Shown here: positions 21,501 through 35,716 of the stretch, one piece after another
Numbering within the stretch: the first letter of the stretch is position 1
Layout of the letters: each line of letters begins with the position of its first letter
Position numbers and translations under genes: made by a program
Notes under the pieces: model-generated
Databases searched by the model: none
What the model was told of the DNA's origin: nothing
Seen by the model: only the letters and a program-made list of their open reading frames with translations
Source of the DNA: Phallusia mammillata
Lineage: Eukaryota; Chordata; Ascidiacea; Phlebobranchia; Ascidiidae
Direction of reading: 5' to 3'
Assembly (NCBI GenBank): GCA_003260075.1
Contig: QLIY01000029.1
Span: forward strand, 293,423 to 357,422
DNA length: 64,000 nt

Positions 21501-22695
21501 TAATGAATCTTTTCCGCCACAGTATGTTTACTTTAGTATGTGGGCGTTGTCGGGTTAAGTAATCATATTTTATTTGTTGTTCAATTGACCACTGCGGTCT
21601 TTGTGAAAATAAACAGCCTTTGAATTGACCATTGGTCGTCACGTTTTAAGGCTATATTCAGTTGATACTTTACACTACGTTGTCCGTTATTCTTAGTGCA
21701 CAAACATAAGACACCGGCCACTGCATTAACAGCAGGGACTTTATCACATCGTTATCTTGACAACCCCTAGTGCATTTCACTCGTTGCTTGTTTTTTAACC
21801 GAAAATAGCTCGGTTTGACGTTCTACCTGATGAGATTATCGTAAAACAATTCTTGGAAGTTCAACGTTCCGTTAACCTCAAACTTTGTAGGTCACATTTG
21901 TTCACAAGTAGTTTAATTCAGCTTCAAAATTATCCACCCATCATGTTAGCTGCTTCACCGGAAGTTTTTCGCCTCAAATGATTTAAAAATGTATAGTTTC
22001 TTTTTCTAACAATCTTGTTTACCAAGTTGTCTAGCATACTTTTCAGTCCATTAGGCCCACAAAGGAATACTTCTTGTTCGCATTTCAGGAAATTAGCTGG
22101 TGTGGGGTAAACTATACTTTATGAAAGTTCTTCGTATTTCTACTTGCTAATGCTTTAAACGACTCTAACGAATGAAAATCCTTTCTGATGATTTAAACGA
22201 CTACAAATGCTTTCTTGAGTATGTTTGTTGCCGACCAGTTGTTTGTCCTTAAATGGTATATTCTGACTAATCACAAATCCTAAAATATTTTTAGTGTAAG
22301 TAAAAGAGAACATATTTGAAATTTTGTGCACACACAATTTTTACTGCTGTTGCTGGTGTAAATACGTATTTATTTCATAATAAACATGAAAACACATCCA
22401 TTTTTGCTTCTTCGCTTTTCCATTGCAACTCCAACGTTTTTAAGCGCCTCAGTGATGATCGTCTGGTTGGGTATATAGTTGGACACACTGAAATTTACCC
22501 TCCAAAACAGCGTTATTACATGTTTGTTTCAATTATTACGACCTCTTTGTAAACCACTTATATTCACCTTAGTTTTTTTTAAAATCAAATGTTACAGTGC
22601 GACGGCTTTTCTGTGCACTTTCCAACTTGACCTTAGTGGAGTTCAATTGGCTTGTAAAAATAAACACTGCACAAAATTGCAGTAGAACTATTATG

Positions 22696-22923
22696 CTAAG
22701 CCAGAAATAGCTGGCTATGTTAAAGCTTTATACAGAAAAAATAGAAGCTTTTTACAAAAAAATAGACAATTGGTGTATCATGGCGAAAATTGGTGGTTTA
22801 TCTCGGGGGGGGGGCCTAAGCCAGAAATAGCTGGCTATGTTGAAGCTTTATACAGAAAAAATAGAAGCTTTTTACAAAAAATAGACAATTGGTGTATCAT
22901 GGCGAAAATTGGTGGTTTATCTC
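22696..22923. repeat. Direct duplication split by G10
   Basis: 22696-22804 and 22816-22923 are nearly identical (109 and 108 bp; about one substitution and one length change) around ten G at 22805-22814. Confidence 0.8.
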
Positions 22924-24905
22924 AATTTGTTATAATCAGGCCGGAAATCATAGTCAATCGCATTCGAATTGCATTTCTTTGTGTATTGGCTTATTGGGTG
23001 CCGATTTTCTTGCTTGCTATCTGACAAATCAATTGGGGAAGGTTAAATTTAGGACACAAAGGTTGAGATTCCAACTTTTCCATTTTTTTGCAAATTTTCA
23101 GTTTCAATCCGTATTCGTATTTGCATTTAAGGCCCTGGTCAGTCATTAAGAATGTGCAAGTGATAACCAATCGCGGTTTACCATCTCACAGCGTGCTTTT
23201 ACAGTCGTGGCGGAATTCTGCTATTCCCACCTCTAAGCGCATTACTTCTGGATTTGCTTATGACATGACAGAGGGCGGCGATTTGACCGTCGCTTATCCC
23301 ACTACGATCATCCATATAGTGACTGAATACTTGCTTCTTAGTTTGTTTGTTTGCCTCCTGCGCTTTGCCGGGCTATCGTGTAATTAGTCGTGCTGCCGGG
23401 CGCTTTAAATTTATGTCGCGATTTTGAGTTTAATTTGTTGTCATAACAACGGGGACCCACGAGAGCTGATCCGGCGTCAGTTTCTCCTCTCATCAAGCGG
23501 TCCACCGTTACAAATCGCCGATAGGAGAAAGCGCTGGACTCTTTCCAAGTCGCGCCGGCGTAATTTGTGAATGTAACCTTTTTGTGAATGTTACCACTGG
23601 TTGTGACTGTTAAACACCGGTTTGTCGTGCGTCAGAGTTGAACTCGACCGGTTCACGGCCTCAATAAAGCCATCATTTCTTATGCCAGATGCCTGCCAAG
23701 CTTCTAACGTTATGTTAAGTGTACATAAACATTAACCTTTGGCGCGCACCGTGCTAATGTATATGCATGCCTTATCAAATTTGCCTGTAATAGTCCTCGG
23801 TTTTTATCGCATTAGCAGGTGGAACAAATGTGGCCTTGTGTGAAAATTAAATTTAGGCTAATGCCCTGCTCGAGAGCCAATTTTGGCATCGCGGTGTGCC
23901 GTGCAGAATAAGCGTTGCGGTACTGGCGTCAGTAATATGCGTTAAATAACGTCAAACGCACTTGCGTCGTGCACACCTAGCATTGAAGGTTATCACGCTT
24001 TCCTGTTCGAGAAAGCCGTCAAACGAAATGCCTCAAGCTACTTTTACCCACTACAACACCTTAAGATTGCACTGATGTTGCATCTTTGTACTTTCCCCAA
24101 ATTGTCTTCCTTTTGGCATCGATCACAGAGGCATTGAAGACGTTAACCCTACTTACAGGATTTTGCGGGTTTTTAAGCCTTGCAAATTTCATGGGGCTGT
24201 AAAGGTGGCGGTTATAATTTGGCCTACATTGATGTCGGCCATAGGTGAGACCCCATTATCCTTCTACTGCACAAGGCAGTGTTCTGTGTCGACTCCATAT
24301 AGATCTCTAGATAGGTTAAAAGTGCTTGTGTCAGGCTTACTGAGTGCAGTAACCTTTATCAGCTCTTTCCACGTATACGAGTTCCTGTAACACTCTTTTC
24401 CGGAGCCTGTTACTACTTTATGCGAACTCTTCCTGCTGACTTAATTAACTAGGTTTTCGTTGGTTGCGCGGCCTTTAAACGAATTCTTGCGACGACCCAA
24501 AAGCCTCAAAAGCCAAAGGATTAGACCTAAGAAATTGACACTTTTACATTTTTGACCTTGAATAACCAGGTGACCTTGCCAAAAACGGCGTCACACTTTA
24601 ATTACTTGTCTGCGTTTTTGCGGCAGTTGTTGCTTCGCTTTACAAGATTAGGCTTAGATTACTATCATCGGCCTTATCATAATCAATAGCACTAAAGGCA
24701 GATTCACTCCCCACAAGAAGGCGTAGCCATAACCTCGCCATTTTTCATTGGCAGAATTTTGTCGCATTTTTTTCACTTAGCTTACCGGCAATTTGAAATA
24801 TTTCCTCGAAGAGATTTAATCAAGATGACGAACTATCTATGGTTTCTTACGTTTTATGATGATTTGTTGATCCTTTTCGACCTGCCAACGCACTGTGATA
24901 CATTT

Positions 24906-24943
24906 TATCTGACACAGTTGCTGTGTATCTGACACAGTTGCTG
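24906..24943. repeat. Short tandem duplication
   Basis: TATCTGACACAGTTGCTG is present twice, 24906-24923 and 24926-24943. Confidence 0.8.
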
Positions 24944-26998
24944 CCCTTAAAGAATGGATTAGATACATCCTCGTCTGCAATTTTCGCAAAATGTTCGGAA
25001 AAACTATTTCATGTTATGAATCGTTAACGTAAACAATGTGGTCCACGTTTATGTTCTTATTTTCTTCTATAAAATAATGTCAAAAATAAATATAAACACA
25101 TAAACATTACCACTTTGTTTGACATCATTGGTTCTATAGATCGCAGTTAAATACGGATCGTTTAAAGTGGGCATCTTACTAAAATCGTGACTAATTTTTG
25201 TTAGATTTTGTTTTCTTTATATTTACGTGTTTCGATTGTTGATTAGTGTAACTTGCTATAGATAGAATAGAAAACAAATCTGTTTGGATGGCAAACTATC
25301 AAACCAACTTTTGCTTAAAATGTGGAGAGAACACTTGCTGTAGATGTAACCCCATATACAAACACATAATTAAAAAAAGATGTAGTGTAGAAGTGTTTCG
25401 TGCTCCGTATCACGCCATACCACCATTTGCTCGTGAATCACCTGAGCTCCTTGTATAGTATTTGTGTCCTCTCCTTATCAGCGAATTCTTTCCCGCTTGT
25501 TTGTTATGGGCTTGATCGCTCGATCACACAACCTCTTGGCTTTCGAAGGCCGCATATACCTACGCCTATCTGCCATCAGATTGCCTTCTCGGAAAAGTCG
25601 GAATCTTGTTGCATAAACCCTCCACGGGTTGACTGGAGCTAAGGCAAAGTCGTGACGGCTTTTTGCGCACCGTCACTGCCTCCGTTTTTGTGCCGAAATG
25701 ACAGTGAATGTTTGTTTTAACCCGACGCATTTTGTTGGTTTAAAATGGTTTTAAGCTAAGACACCATATTTAGCTTAATTTTTCACGCTGTTGTGTATCT
25801 TTGTCAACCAGGTCCCATTTTGATAGCGAAAGGTCAGTTATTATATTGTGTATAAGCGATTAAAGAAACGTGTAAGTACTGTGTGATACACTAGACGTGA
25901 TTTTCTGTATGTTAACTTTCACAACTGAAATTCTTGAAAACACATCTAATTTTCTCGCTGTTTTACCTTTGCCAATTTATTCTAAACTGGTCGCATATTC
26001 TGTTGTGTTTCTGTTAACCCTTGCCTTGCACCTCTTTGAAGCAGTCAAATTTGAATAAGGTACAAAAAATATTATATTTCATGCGATTCAATGGGCGTTG
26101 ACGTAAACAAACAGAAAAATCATCGGTGTACCAAAAAACTAACGCAGAAATAACAAACAACGCAAAAAATAGTCTCCACTCGCCAACAGGGGGCGCTAGA
26201 GTCGACGGGATGACAGTGAAAAGGGCGAATACAGCTTTCAATACGAGTGTAAATAACTAAGAAAAACGGAAGAAATGACACCGCAACCTTGGTCAGGTTA
26301 ACGGTAATAAGGACGCTAAGGAATGATCGTTCGCGTGGCAAGCAAAACGATTAATTGAGGGAAACCAGCTCAGAAATATAGTTTGGCGAGTGGGCCAATT
26401 GTCGTGTGCGGATGAAGGAAGAGCTCAATGGACACGCAGAGTTTTTTTTTCGCGACGCCAGTATCTGCGTGGATGACGTTGATGCATGAACGCGTAGCGG
26501 GCGACGAATCGACTTGGAGATTAGATAAGGGACACTTTGGCGACTGCGGTAAATCCAATGACAGCTAACCAGGAATGTGATTGACCGCCGTGATGAACAA
26601 GGCTTCAGTCATAGTACACTGTATGGTGTGATTGCGATCCATATGTCCAGGATTTCGGCATTTTCTTTTAGGTTCATTTATATCCAGACATGTGTAGATT
26701 ATTGGACGGAGGTAGCTAATCAAATTGTGTTTGTTTTTTGACGGTGTCGCCTTCAGCTCCATTAGTAGCACCGCACACAGTATAGGGTGTTGCATAGAAA
26801 GTAACGCAAAACGACATGACAGCCCAATCGAAGTTGTAACACTAAAATCACTCCATTCTTCGTCAATGCGAAGCGACAGAACGACAGGTGTTTTTTTTTC
26901 TTGATGAAGTGTAGCAGGATTAGAGGTCGGTCTCTCTATGCACGCGTTCACTTGGCGTACATGCAACTGCTTCACTGCATCTTAGGTGTAGAAGCAGT

Positions 26999-29900
26999 CT
27001 AAATTCCTCGCTCTCTCATACTCTGCACTTCGTATCGGGTTAGAGCTTCGTAGAGCGGGTTGATGTAGAAAAGTCGGGCGTCCACGATGAGTTTGCAGAG
27101 CTCGTCGTACATTGGGAGCATAATACCACGGATGAAATTCTCCTGAGACTCGGCAACGTTTACCTGATGAATGATAAGATGAAGTTTAGAATGTTGGTCG
27201 TACGCATGAAGAGCTATTTTCGCATTCACTACTTTAAATGTTGTAAGATAAGCCAACTATTGTATGGATATCGTAATAACTTGAATAAAACGTGTGGTAT
27301 GAAATACCCGCATATTTAAATACCAGTGAACTTAATTCACTCTTGTTGTTTTCAAATCACTCCCAGGTTATGACACAGCCTGAGGTTTAAGTATGAGGTT
27401 ACATGCCAGTGTATGACGTACATGACGTGTAACATATAATAGTCAAGGTTCACACAAGCACGTTGCGGAACGGGGACCTTGTTTAAATGCGGGTTACAGT
27501 CATTTCGCGCCTGCCTCCGATTCACACCCACTTAATGCACAACCACTCGTTTCGCGGATTAGCCTTAACCAAACTTTTCGCCAGCCAAGTTTATAAATGC
27601 CAAACATGCGTCGACCGCATGCCCATGCCTCGCCTGGTGTACATATTAGCCGTAAAACCGACTATTCGAAAACTTGTCAGTGCTTCTCGGTGCCTTGCAG
27701 TCGGCGTATAGGTGCGCGCTTAATTGCAGCGTGTAGGTGTGAAAAGGCCGGTTGCCTGTCGCAAAACCATGGCTTGTCACTCCAGTTATTCGATTACCGC
27801 GTGTTTTGGAGCTTTGCTTAAGTGTAAACGTGACATTTGCGGCGGAAGCAATGGCGCAGGTGTCCAGCGCGGTTTGTCACCGATTCTTGCGACTCCTGTC
27901 GTTTAATAGCTACTCTGACTCCCGTAATGGACCACGTGTTGCCCTGTTATTAGTCGCTTAACGCGCAGTGCCAAACGGCCGCGTCCTGGTAATAATTAAA
28001 TTCCAGCAATAAGTGATCGACACCGCACCAAAACAACCCAGTTGATCGCACACGAAGTCAACAAATGCGAAAGTCAAGTCGCTTGGGCCTTTAATGCGCG
28101 TTTAAATGCATCCGGACGTGTGCCTTTATCCGATTTCTTACAGACACACACATTGGATTTTTTGATTACTTGTTTACGTGTTGAACTGCGAATCTCCTAA
28201 CCGTGGTAGAAATGCCTTATGTTGATGAGCGTGGAGATACACAGGTGAGGGCGCCAAAACATCAAACATTTCACAGTGGCGCACACCCCAATCCCACACG
28301 GCGTAATTTCATCTTGATTAAACATGAGTTATAGTTTATCTGATATCTTGCTCATACGTTGCGCCTTTCACGAATTGATAAGCAGTGACTAGCTTAACTA
28401 GGTAAAGGGTCAAACTATAGCCCATTGCCAACAAAAAACATGGTGAATTTATATTTATTTGCGAAGATTAACTTTGGGCATCCTGCGTGCTTGGAGTAAG
28501 TGTTTAGCTTATGGATTATTGCATACTTTGGCAATGTACTGGAGCTGGAATGTGGTGTAATGAACCCGCACGCTGGTGTTTGTTGTGTAATTTCGTGGCT
28601 CTCATAGACCGCGCTGATATTACCTTACGACGCGTCACTAATCACAAGGCCAGATTGAAAAGGCGATTCATTGCTCAGGCAATATTGCTATAACTTGTGC
28701 CTTTAAGGTTGTATATTTTGCCTTGATTGTGTGTGCCCTTGCACGGACCAGCGCGTGTTGCAAATCGCAAACAAACGCTCGATTGTTTGAGGAGATGAAT
28801 CGCTCCACCACAGACAGATGCAAGGCTCTGATAAGTAAAGGCCACTGGCAGTGCATCGTCACTGAGCCTTGGTCTACGAAACCCTAAGTTCATGCATATG
28901 TACACGTAGGCTTCCCAAAACAAAATCACCACTGCCGACTGTATTAAATTGTATGTTTGTTTACTTCCTAAAGCGCTTGCGGTTAAGTATAACCGCAATA
29001 TAAGCGACTGCAACGCTTGCAAACCGCGGCACTGACGTTTATTTACGTAATCTCGCCTCGATGACGTATTTATCGCTCTCTGACGTCACAGGTTTACATT
29101 TTACGATTATTTTGCCTGTCATTGTCAGCAGTGCAATGTCAACCGTCCAGCTGTTCTCGGAAGCTACCTCAAGCGGTTGAACAATCATATCGTACGGGTC
29201 ATCGCGTATTAAATGCCTTATCTCAAGCGCCAATGACGTAGATTTGTGATGAACGAATTCCAGTGTCTTATTAGCGGCAGTGGTTTACAAGTTGCGGCAC
29301 TGTCGCGTTGCCCCTGGTTGACTTAGGGTTTTCTTAGAACTAATCTAATCTCTTCCTTGGTCGCCTTAGCCATTGTTCGTTTGATTAATTTAGCCTGAAA
29401 CGTGCTTGTGTGATCCTTAATCATGTCTAAAATACGAATAAAATGCTTAAACTTACAATGTCAGGATCCATGTATGGTGTAACGGGCAATCGCTCCCTCT
29501 TTTCCCGGGCGCTTTGTTCTGAATACTCGGCAAATAGTCGTTCCACCCACGGCCCAGCGACTGTTTCCGGTCGGACCTCGTTTGAAACGTCAGCGCATTT
29601 GATGATGATCTTCAGAACGCTCAATACGTGGCCACTGTAGAAAAACACAAGCATTAAAATCCTCATCCAAATTGTTTTCGAGGTGTTCTGCGTTTGTATG
29701 TGTAATTACGCGGTAAGCAGTTGCCTGTTCAACTATTTTTTATTGGCTAAGAACGTTTAATGGGACTTCACGTAAAATGAAAGGAGTCAGTCAAGGTTTT
29801 CCTCCGTAAAAATACCACAGGTATTTTCGCTTCACACAAAAACTGTTTAACATCGCAACACTTTCACGTCATTGCGTATTTTGTTCACAGCAGATCGTCA

Positions 29901-32193
29901 ACAATGACATCACGGTGCTTATGGCGTTAGTGCCAACTGATTTCGCGAGATTGTAAAATGTGAAAGAATTTCACGGCCAGCCCATTACTACGTCACAATA
30001 GGTCAAACGCGACGTCAAGTTGATGTGCGAGCTTTTAAGGATTAGAAAACGGGCGTGTCTTCGGAAACTCACTTGTTTTTGAAGTCAAATCCATCGTCTA
30101 CATTTCTGGCATATGTTTCCATAACATCCTTATGCCGCGCGAGATCGGTGGCGAGGATCAGTTCGCCGACGTTCGTCAACACTTCGTCACGGTTGTTGAC
30201 ATTGCGGAAGATGTTGCGCTCCTTATTGGACAGAATGCGACACGTGACTGCGAAGTGGTGTTGTTCTGTAAAGAGGCAGAATAACTGTGTGTTAAAATAC
30301 TGCGAAACTGCTTTGTGTGTGGGCCCGATGACTGCGTATCACCCCTAACAATTTTACGCCTGTCCAATGAACCGACGAAAACTTGGTTTGAGTTCACGAA
30401 AAAAATCTACTTGAGTGGTTTTTACTGTAGAGATACCGCGATATATTTTGACCCATAACCTTTAAATGGGTTTGCACCCAACCACTTAGAAACATTGAAT
30501 TGTTTGATGTTGTTTTGAATTGTTTGACAGTTTGGCGACCGACGTTCCTTTAATGTTTTAATAAACATACCTAGTATGCTTTTGTAGTTGTACAGGATAG
30601 CAAGGGGTGTTCTTGCGTGTGAGTGGTAGGCGTTGTTCAGTCCAGGGTGATCCACATCGTGGCAAACAGCCGCTGTGAGGAGAGCCCCAAGGTAGTCCAC
30701 AGAAACGGAACCACGCAATCGAAGTTTACATACCATACTGTAGGCCATCTGCAAAACACATTAGCACCATTAGTCAAAATATTTTTACAACACCCAAGGC
30801 CTATTTGCACGCCACTTTAAAATTTATTACGTTGGTGATTAATCGTCAGTGTAAACGGAAAACGTCTTTTCATGACGGTTTTATGTTTGTAGGGGAGCAA
30901 ATGTTATTGCACACAATATTTGTTCGCCTTGAAACAACGGATTGTAGCCACGTGTGACCTTGAAAAGGCCTTACCTGCGTCACGCAGAAGCAATGCTTGA
31001 AATTGTGGTAAGGGTTATCCTGGTATCTCTCTCGCACTCCGAGCAGAAACATGCGCAGAGTTGCCCGCGGAATTCGCCATGCCCGCACAATACCCAAATC
31101 GTGGTACATGTACCTGCACAAAATTTCGTATTATTAATCGGGGTTGATAAGGTTTTTGCTAGCAACTTTATGAAAATTCTTACAAATTTAATGCTCAAAT
31201 TTTTCATGTTCGTGTGTAAAGATATTAATAGGTGTTTAAGAGTTAACAAATAAGTAGTGTTGTTGGCTTGCTCGTACATTGAGTAGTAAGAGCGTGAGTA
31301 TGGCCTTTTAAGGTGTTAGTACAACTCGCATGTAAACTGTCATAACCCGGAATCAGTGGTAAACCGCCTTAGCAGCTTGTATAGCGATGATATTTTGGCC
31401 TGGATATTTATAATCTAAGTCTCGTGGGCAACTAAGGCAACCGACCGATCACGATTATTCGTCCCGCCGCGCTTGATCTGTTTTCACTTACAACTCCGTC
31501 GTGATTCTGCACTATTTCACGCACTGTTTTGCACCACAACGTATAGATTTTTAACTCAGCGTGGCCTACGTTTCCCGTTTGTTGTAGCAACATTTAAACG
31601 TGACTTTACTTAGCCACGCCCTTTCGATTCTAATTGAGTTGAACTTGCCGAAAGCAGTTGGAATGTGTTGTAAACCGAAACAGCTGTAAGTCCATTAGCC
31701 TAATGTCCCGTGCATAACTTTAAGTAACGATTGCGACAAGGTAAACGGCACTTAGGTGGGTTTACATTGCGTCGAAGTTAACATAAAACTGATGTAATTT
31801 TGTAAAGCTATGATGAACCATTTATTATTTATCACTTTACGCTCTAAGTTTAAATACACTGTTGACTTGTGGCAGGTGAATGCATACAATTACTGTGCAA
31901 TACTTACTCGATATGATCAACCATAGAGTCCCGGTCAAGTCTCCATACATCGAACATTGGTTCTGCTAAATCTCGCATCGTAGCTTTTGGGCAGTAAACA
32001 GCTTCAAGTCCTGGCATTGTGAAATCTTCTTCCTGATGTTGATCGGCGGTGCTTGTGCCGTTGGTGCCGTTGATTAGAACAGTTTTCTCGCTTTGTTTCG
32101 AGCTCAACTTCTGCTTTGCTCTGAGGTTTGCCGCGTTTTGCGTTTCGACAAATTCGCAGTTGTTGTTTGAATTCGCTAAATCGTCACTTAATC
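26999..32193 (-). CDS. PDE9A: cGMP phosphodiesterase 9A (catalytic exons; N-terminus not located)
   Basis: Exons on the minus strand: 31908-32193, 30975-31113, 30571-30748, 30073-30265, 29457-29634 and 26999-27163 (stop TAG); all phases agree. In order they give a Ser/Gln-rich linker, FDVWRLDRDSM, YMYHDLG, the first metal histidines (PYHNFKHCFCVTQ), the HD motif CHDVDHPGLNNAY, HHFAVTCRIL, LILATDLARH, the signature CADVSNEVRP with a metal-ligand Asp, and AESQENFI with the conserved nucleotide-binding Gln. CxDxSNEVRP and the NN after HPG point to PDE9, which hydrolyses cGMP with high affinity in the cell. YNYKSILEQHH departs from the usual YND-S-LENHH. The last intron is 2.3 kb. The first exon listed starts mid-codon, so at least one 5' exon is missing; 48279-48509 is a phase-compatible candidate. 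Confidence 0.88.
29039..29233 (-). CDS. Unexplained ORF in the last PDE9A intron (64 aa)
   Basis: Open on the same strand as PDE9A, with alternating hydrophobic residues like beta-strands (TVDIALLTMTGKIIVKCKP) and ending IEARLRK. A TTGAG acceptor before ATAAGG (exon start 29221) would join the preceding PDE9A exon in phase 0 and give a different C-terminus without the conserved Gln. I recognise no family. It could be an alternative last exon, a relic, or chance. Confidence 0.25.
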   Translation of the reverse strand: MALEIRHLIRDDPYDMIVQPLEVASENSWTVDIALLTMTGKIIVKCKPVTSESDKYVIEARLRK

Positions 32194-35100
32194 TGCAAAA
32201 CATAGATAAAGTTGGTCAATTTCTAAATGTCTGAAAATGCATATTGCCCTCTTCTCTTTGCTGCGCGAACTACATGTACTGCTGTCTTGTTACAACTGAA
32301 CTGGCTAAGTTAGTACTCAGCGTATAATATATATAGCAAGGCTCTGACGTGGTTTAGTTAAATCTGACTTAAACCTTATAACCTCCTTGCCACCCCGCAG
32401 TTGTGTGAGGTGTTTGCACTTCTGACAGCGAGGTCCTTGATCAAACGCCGTTTTGCGTCACTGCAAGTTTATCCCATGCCAAAGCATCAGGCAACGACAG
32501 TGTGATGGTAAATCCCGAGGACTAAACCGTCCCTGTGGCCAATCTCGCCAGACATCGACTGTCGTCGCTATCCGTTACCGCGTAACCGATATATATACAC
32601 CGGCGCGCTTTTTTTACTCTCGCTCGGAAAAAAAGGATTGAACTCGTCGCTTTTTCCACCATAGCTGCCCTTTCTATTAAATTGGCCTGAGCACGTGGTG
32701 CTATTGGGACAGACCATTACGTAACAGGGTGTTGGTTGCAGCAATTTTGCGCAGACCCCGTGTGCTTCCGCCCTCCAACCATTACTGGCTTAACTATTTG
32801 ACAACTCCATCGTATTTGGGTACATTTCCACGAACGCATTGCCAGCAGGAAAAGAGTGTTTACCGCGTTCCTTGCCAACTCCGTAATTGCCGGCAGTAAG
32901 CACTGCTATCTATTCAAGGTCAGGACCTGTTTATTATTTCGCAGCAAACACTGTGAATGAAAATGCAGGATTCCTTATTTGCCGATATTATTATGACGGG
33001 TCACATGTGTATGTAGCACACCTGCTGTAAACTGAACATGCTACAGTTTGTTTTGATTTTATTGCGATTTAAACAAATCAGTCGCATTGGTTTTCGTGGT
33101 AATGTTTTTGTTGGCCTGCACGTTGAGTGACGTAACTCCAGTGTCAATTTGCCTAAAGCCGAAAATCAATGGCAATTTGGCTGAAAGCGTCTTGGCATTA
33201 ACAGACATTGCGTAGCACTTCATCAAAGGCTTGAGGTTGCCAGCGTGCAATTTGCTTTACAAGTTCTTATCATACCATTCTGTGACTTTCACCAATTTAC
33301 AACCAGAACAATGGAGCACTTGGACTTGAATTCGTCACGTAAGTTTTGTCCTGGATTGACTGGGACTTCCATTGTTGTTCTATTCAAATGCGTCAAAGGG
33401 GGAATGACGTTGTTTTTGACCGTAATTGTCGGATTTCATTGCGATTTTTTGCGACTATATCAGCCGTTTTTGGATATTGATATTGCGTTACGTATTTTTA
33501 TGAAAAGCTAGTGTGTTTGTCATTTCGGACTTTTTTTAATTTGCTTATTTTGCTAAATTTGCCAAAACAGCTTATTATGGAGTGCAGGTCACTCGTTGAT
33601 CGAAAACGCGAAACATTAATTATTACCACCATAATTCTGATGCTGAAACTATTTTTAACACCACCATTATTCTAGTGACCTTAAAAAATACTTTACTGCC
33701 AGCCATACTTGAGGTATATGTGGTAATAACCTGTGATGTGATGGCGAATATAATCCTGCAAAGGCTACCTGGAAATGCTAGTGCTGCTCATGTTGCTCAA
33801 ACAAACATCTAGACCGATAGCAGCCAGAGCACAACAACACGAACAGCTTATCACAACTAGAAATCGGCTTGCAATTTCGACCATCATGCTTAACTGTTAA
33901 ACAGCTATTAGTCAACTCATATTGCTCCAAAACCTGACGTCTCATCTTGGTCATCTCAAATGTTTTAACCGTATTTGGTGACCCATGTACTTTGGACCCA
34001 CAAGCAAACAGCTACCGGCATTTGTGTTATCTCCCTTTGGAAAACAGAGATCTTACAGCGTTTTGGGTCACCCCCAACCTATTATAGCACCCACAATCGC
34101 TAGCCATCACGACTCAGAGATTAAAACTTCCACCAGTTTGCTTAATCCGTTTATCTCGAAATTTAAACAGCGTCTTTGCGTTGAAGTTGCGGTGCGTTAT
34201 CATCCGTTTTTGCCTTCCGTCTTGCGCTGAAGCGTTCAACACTACGCCCGCTTTCGGATGACTTTAAAGGTCTGATTGATGGCAGTGTTTCCCTTCCTAG
34301 AAAAGGTGTGGAGAAACACTGCTACAGGTCTTTAACTTTTCGGTTTGCTTCACCTAATTTTTGCGCCTATTTATTGATGGTTTACTGACTTTGGTTAACA
34401 CAGTTTGCGTTCGTGAATTAGTTGTAATCTTTCACCTAATAATTGAACTTTTATTGGCAAACCTTGGTTTTGATGAAATATTTGTTTGTGGGCTCTTGAC
34501 ACATGATTCTCACGATTTGCAAATTCGTTCCAGCGCTTTGTGGACAGTGCGGTCGATTTTTCTGAGAAGTGACACGCGAGTTCTAGAAATTTGTGTCAAG
34601 CAAACACTTGTTTTCGAGAATTTTCGCACCGTTTGCGCACTTTAATTAACTCCTCCCAACGGGAATTTGCTTGGTTAAACATTACAAAGATTTAAGTGCA
34701 GATTAATACATAACGATTTTGGAAGCCGATTTTTCACGTTAATTTTAAAAAAAATTTTTTTTGGATATGATTGGATTATTTTTTAGTCATAGTTTGATTA
34801 AATTTTAGCTATACGAAGTGTTTCACTCTCCTTTTCTGTCATAGTGCTCCAACAAAAACATAATTCGTTACACATATTTTTAAAAAGCATAAATATTAAA
34901 ACACGACATACGCACCCATAAAGATTTTGTCAAAAATCATAACTGTTAGAGGACTTTCTTGAATGTCGCTTTTGTTTACGTTTACTTTACACAAAGTTAC
35001 GTGGTATTTGGTATGTATTCGATTAAACTGTACAAATGAATCATAAAAAACAATGCTGTTAGGTTTTATCAGTATCTTATTCAAATAGAATGAACTTTAT

Positions 35101-35668
35101 TTGACATATATGCTCCCCATTCAAGCATTTTAGTGAATTGTTGTTGCCTTAGCGCTAGAAGCTATTCGTGGGTTGGCAGAGTTTTATATTTTCGCCGTCC
35201 TTTATAAACAAGAGATACGAAATGGAAGATAAGAAGTGAAATATACAAACAAGACTGCAAATTTTCTTGCACAAGTGGTAAACGATGTCTGGAGTTTTAT
35301 CTAATATTAGCATTATAAGAAATAATCTTTGGCAACAACGCAAACTTCGCCCTACTGTCATCATTTAATTGATGGTCCATAATTACACTATGGCCACCAG
35401 CAATGTGTGGTAGATTGTATCAAAACTTTGGGCTTATCATAGTGGTATGTGCTTTGGTTTCTGTTTTCGTGTTGAAACTACAAAGTTATGCCAGCATAAT
35501 CCACAGAAATGAAGCCACATGCAATCTTGTATTTTAAAAATGTTAATCAAATTTATTTTATTTATTATTAAAAAACAACAACTATGGTTTAGACACAAAG
35601 GATATTAAAAGTAACAGAAGCAGGAACATGAGTGCCATTGAACTAGTGTAAATAAGTTTACAGTTTGC

Positions 35669-35716
35669 GATTCGTGACTGATGCAACCTTGGTTTGTGAT
35701 TCGTGACTGATGCAAC
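35669..35716. repeat. Short tandem duplication
   Basis: GATTCGTGACTGATGCAAC occurs exactly twice, 35669-35687 and 35698-35716. Confidence 0.8.

Larger units (their letters stand above)
11002..26998. other. Gene-poor stretch, no recognisable exons
   Basis: I see no conserved protein motif or convincing exon on either strand over about 16 kb; open frames here are short and lack family features. It contains three haplotype joins (17086-17490, 17612-17752, 22696-22923), small tandem duplications, and several TGACGTCA sites including a close pair at 16075-16101. The lower end includes the probable 3' UTR of PDE9A. It may be regulatory or hold non-coding transcripts that I cannot detect. Confidence 0.5.

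Noticed and set aside
26565-26975. 136-aa minus-strand frame just after the PDE9A stop
   Set aside because: It lies in the likely 3' UTR, has no domain-like pattern, and starts only 24 bp past the stop; best explained by chance.
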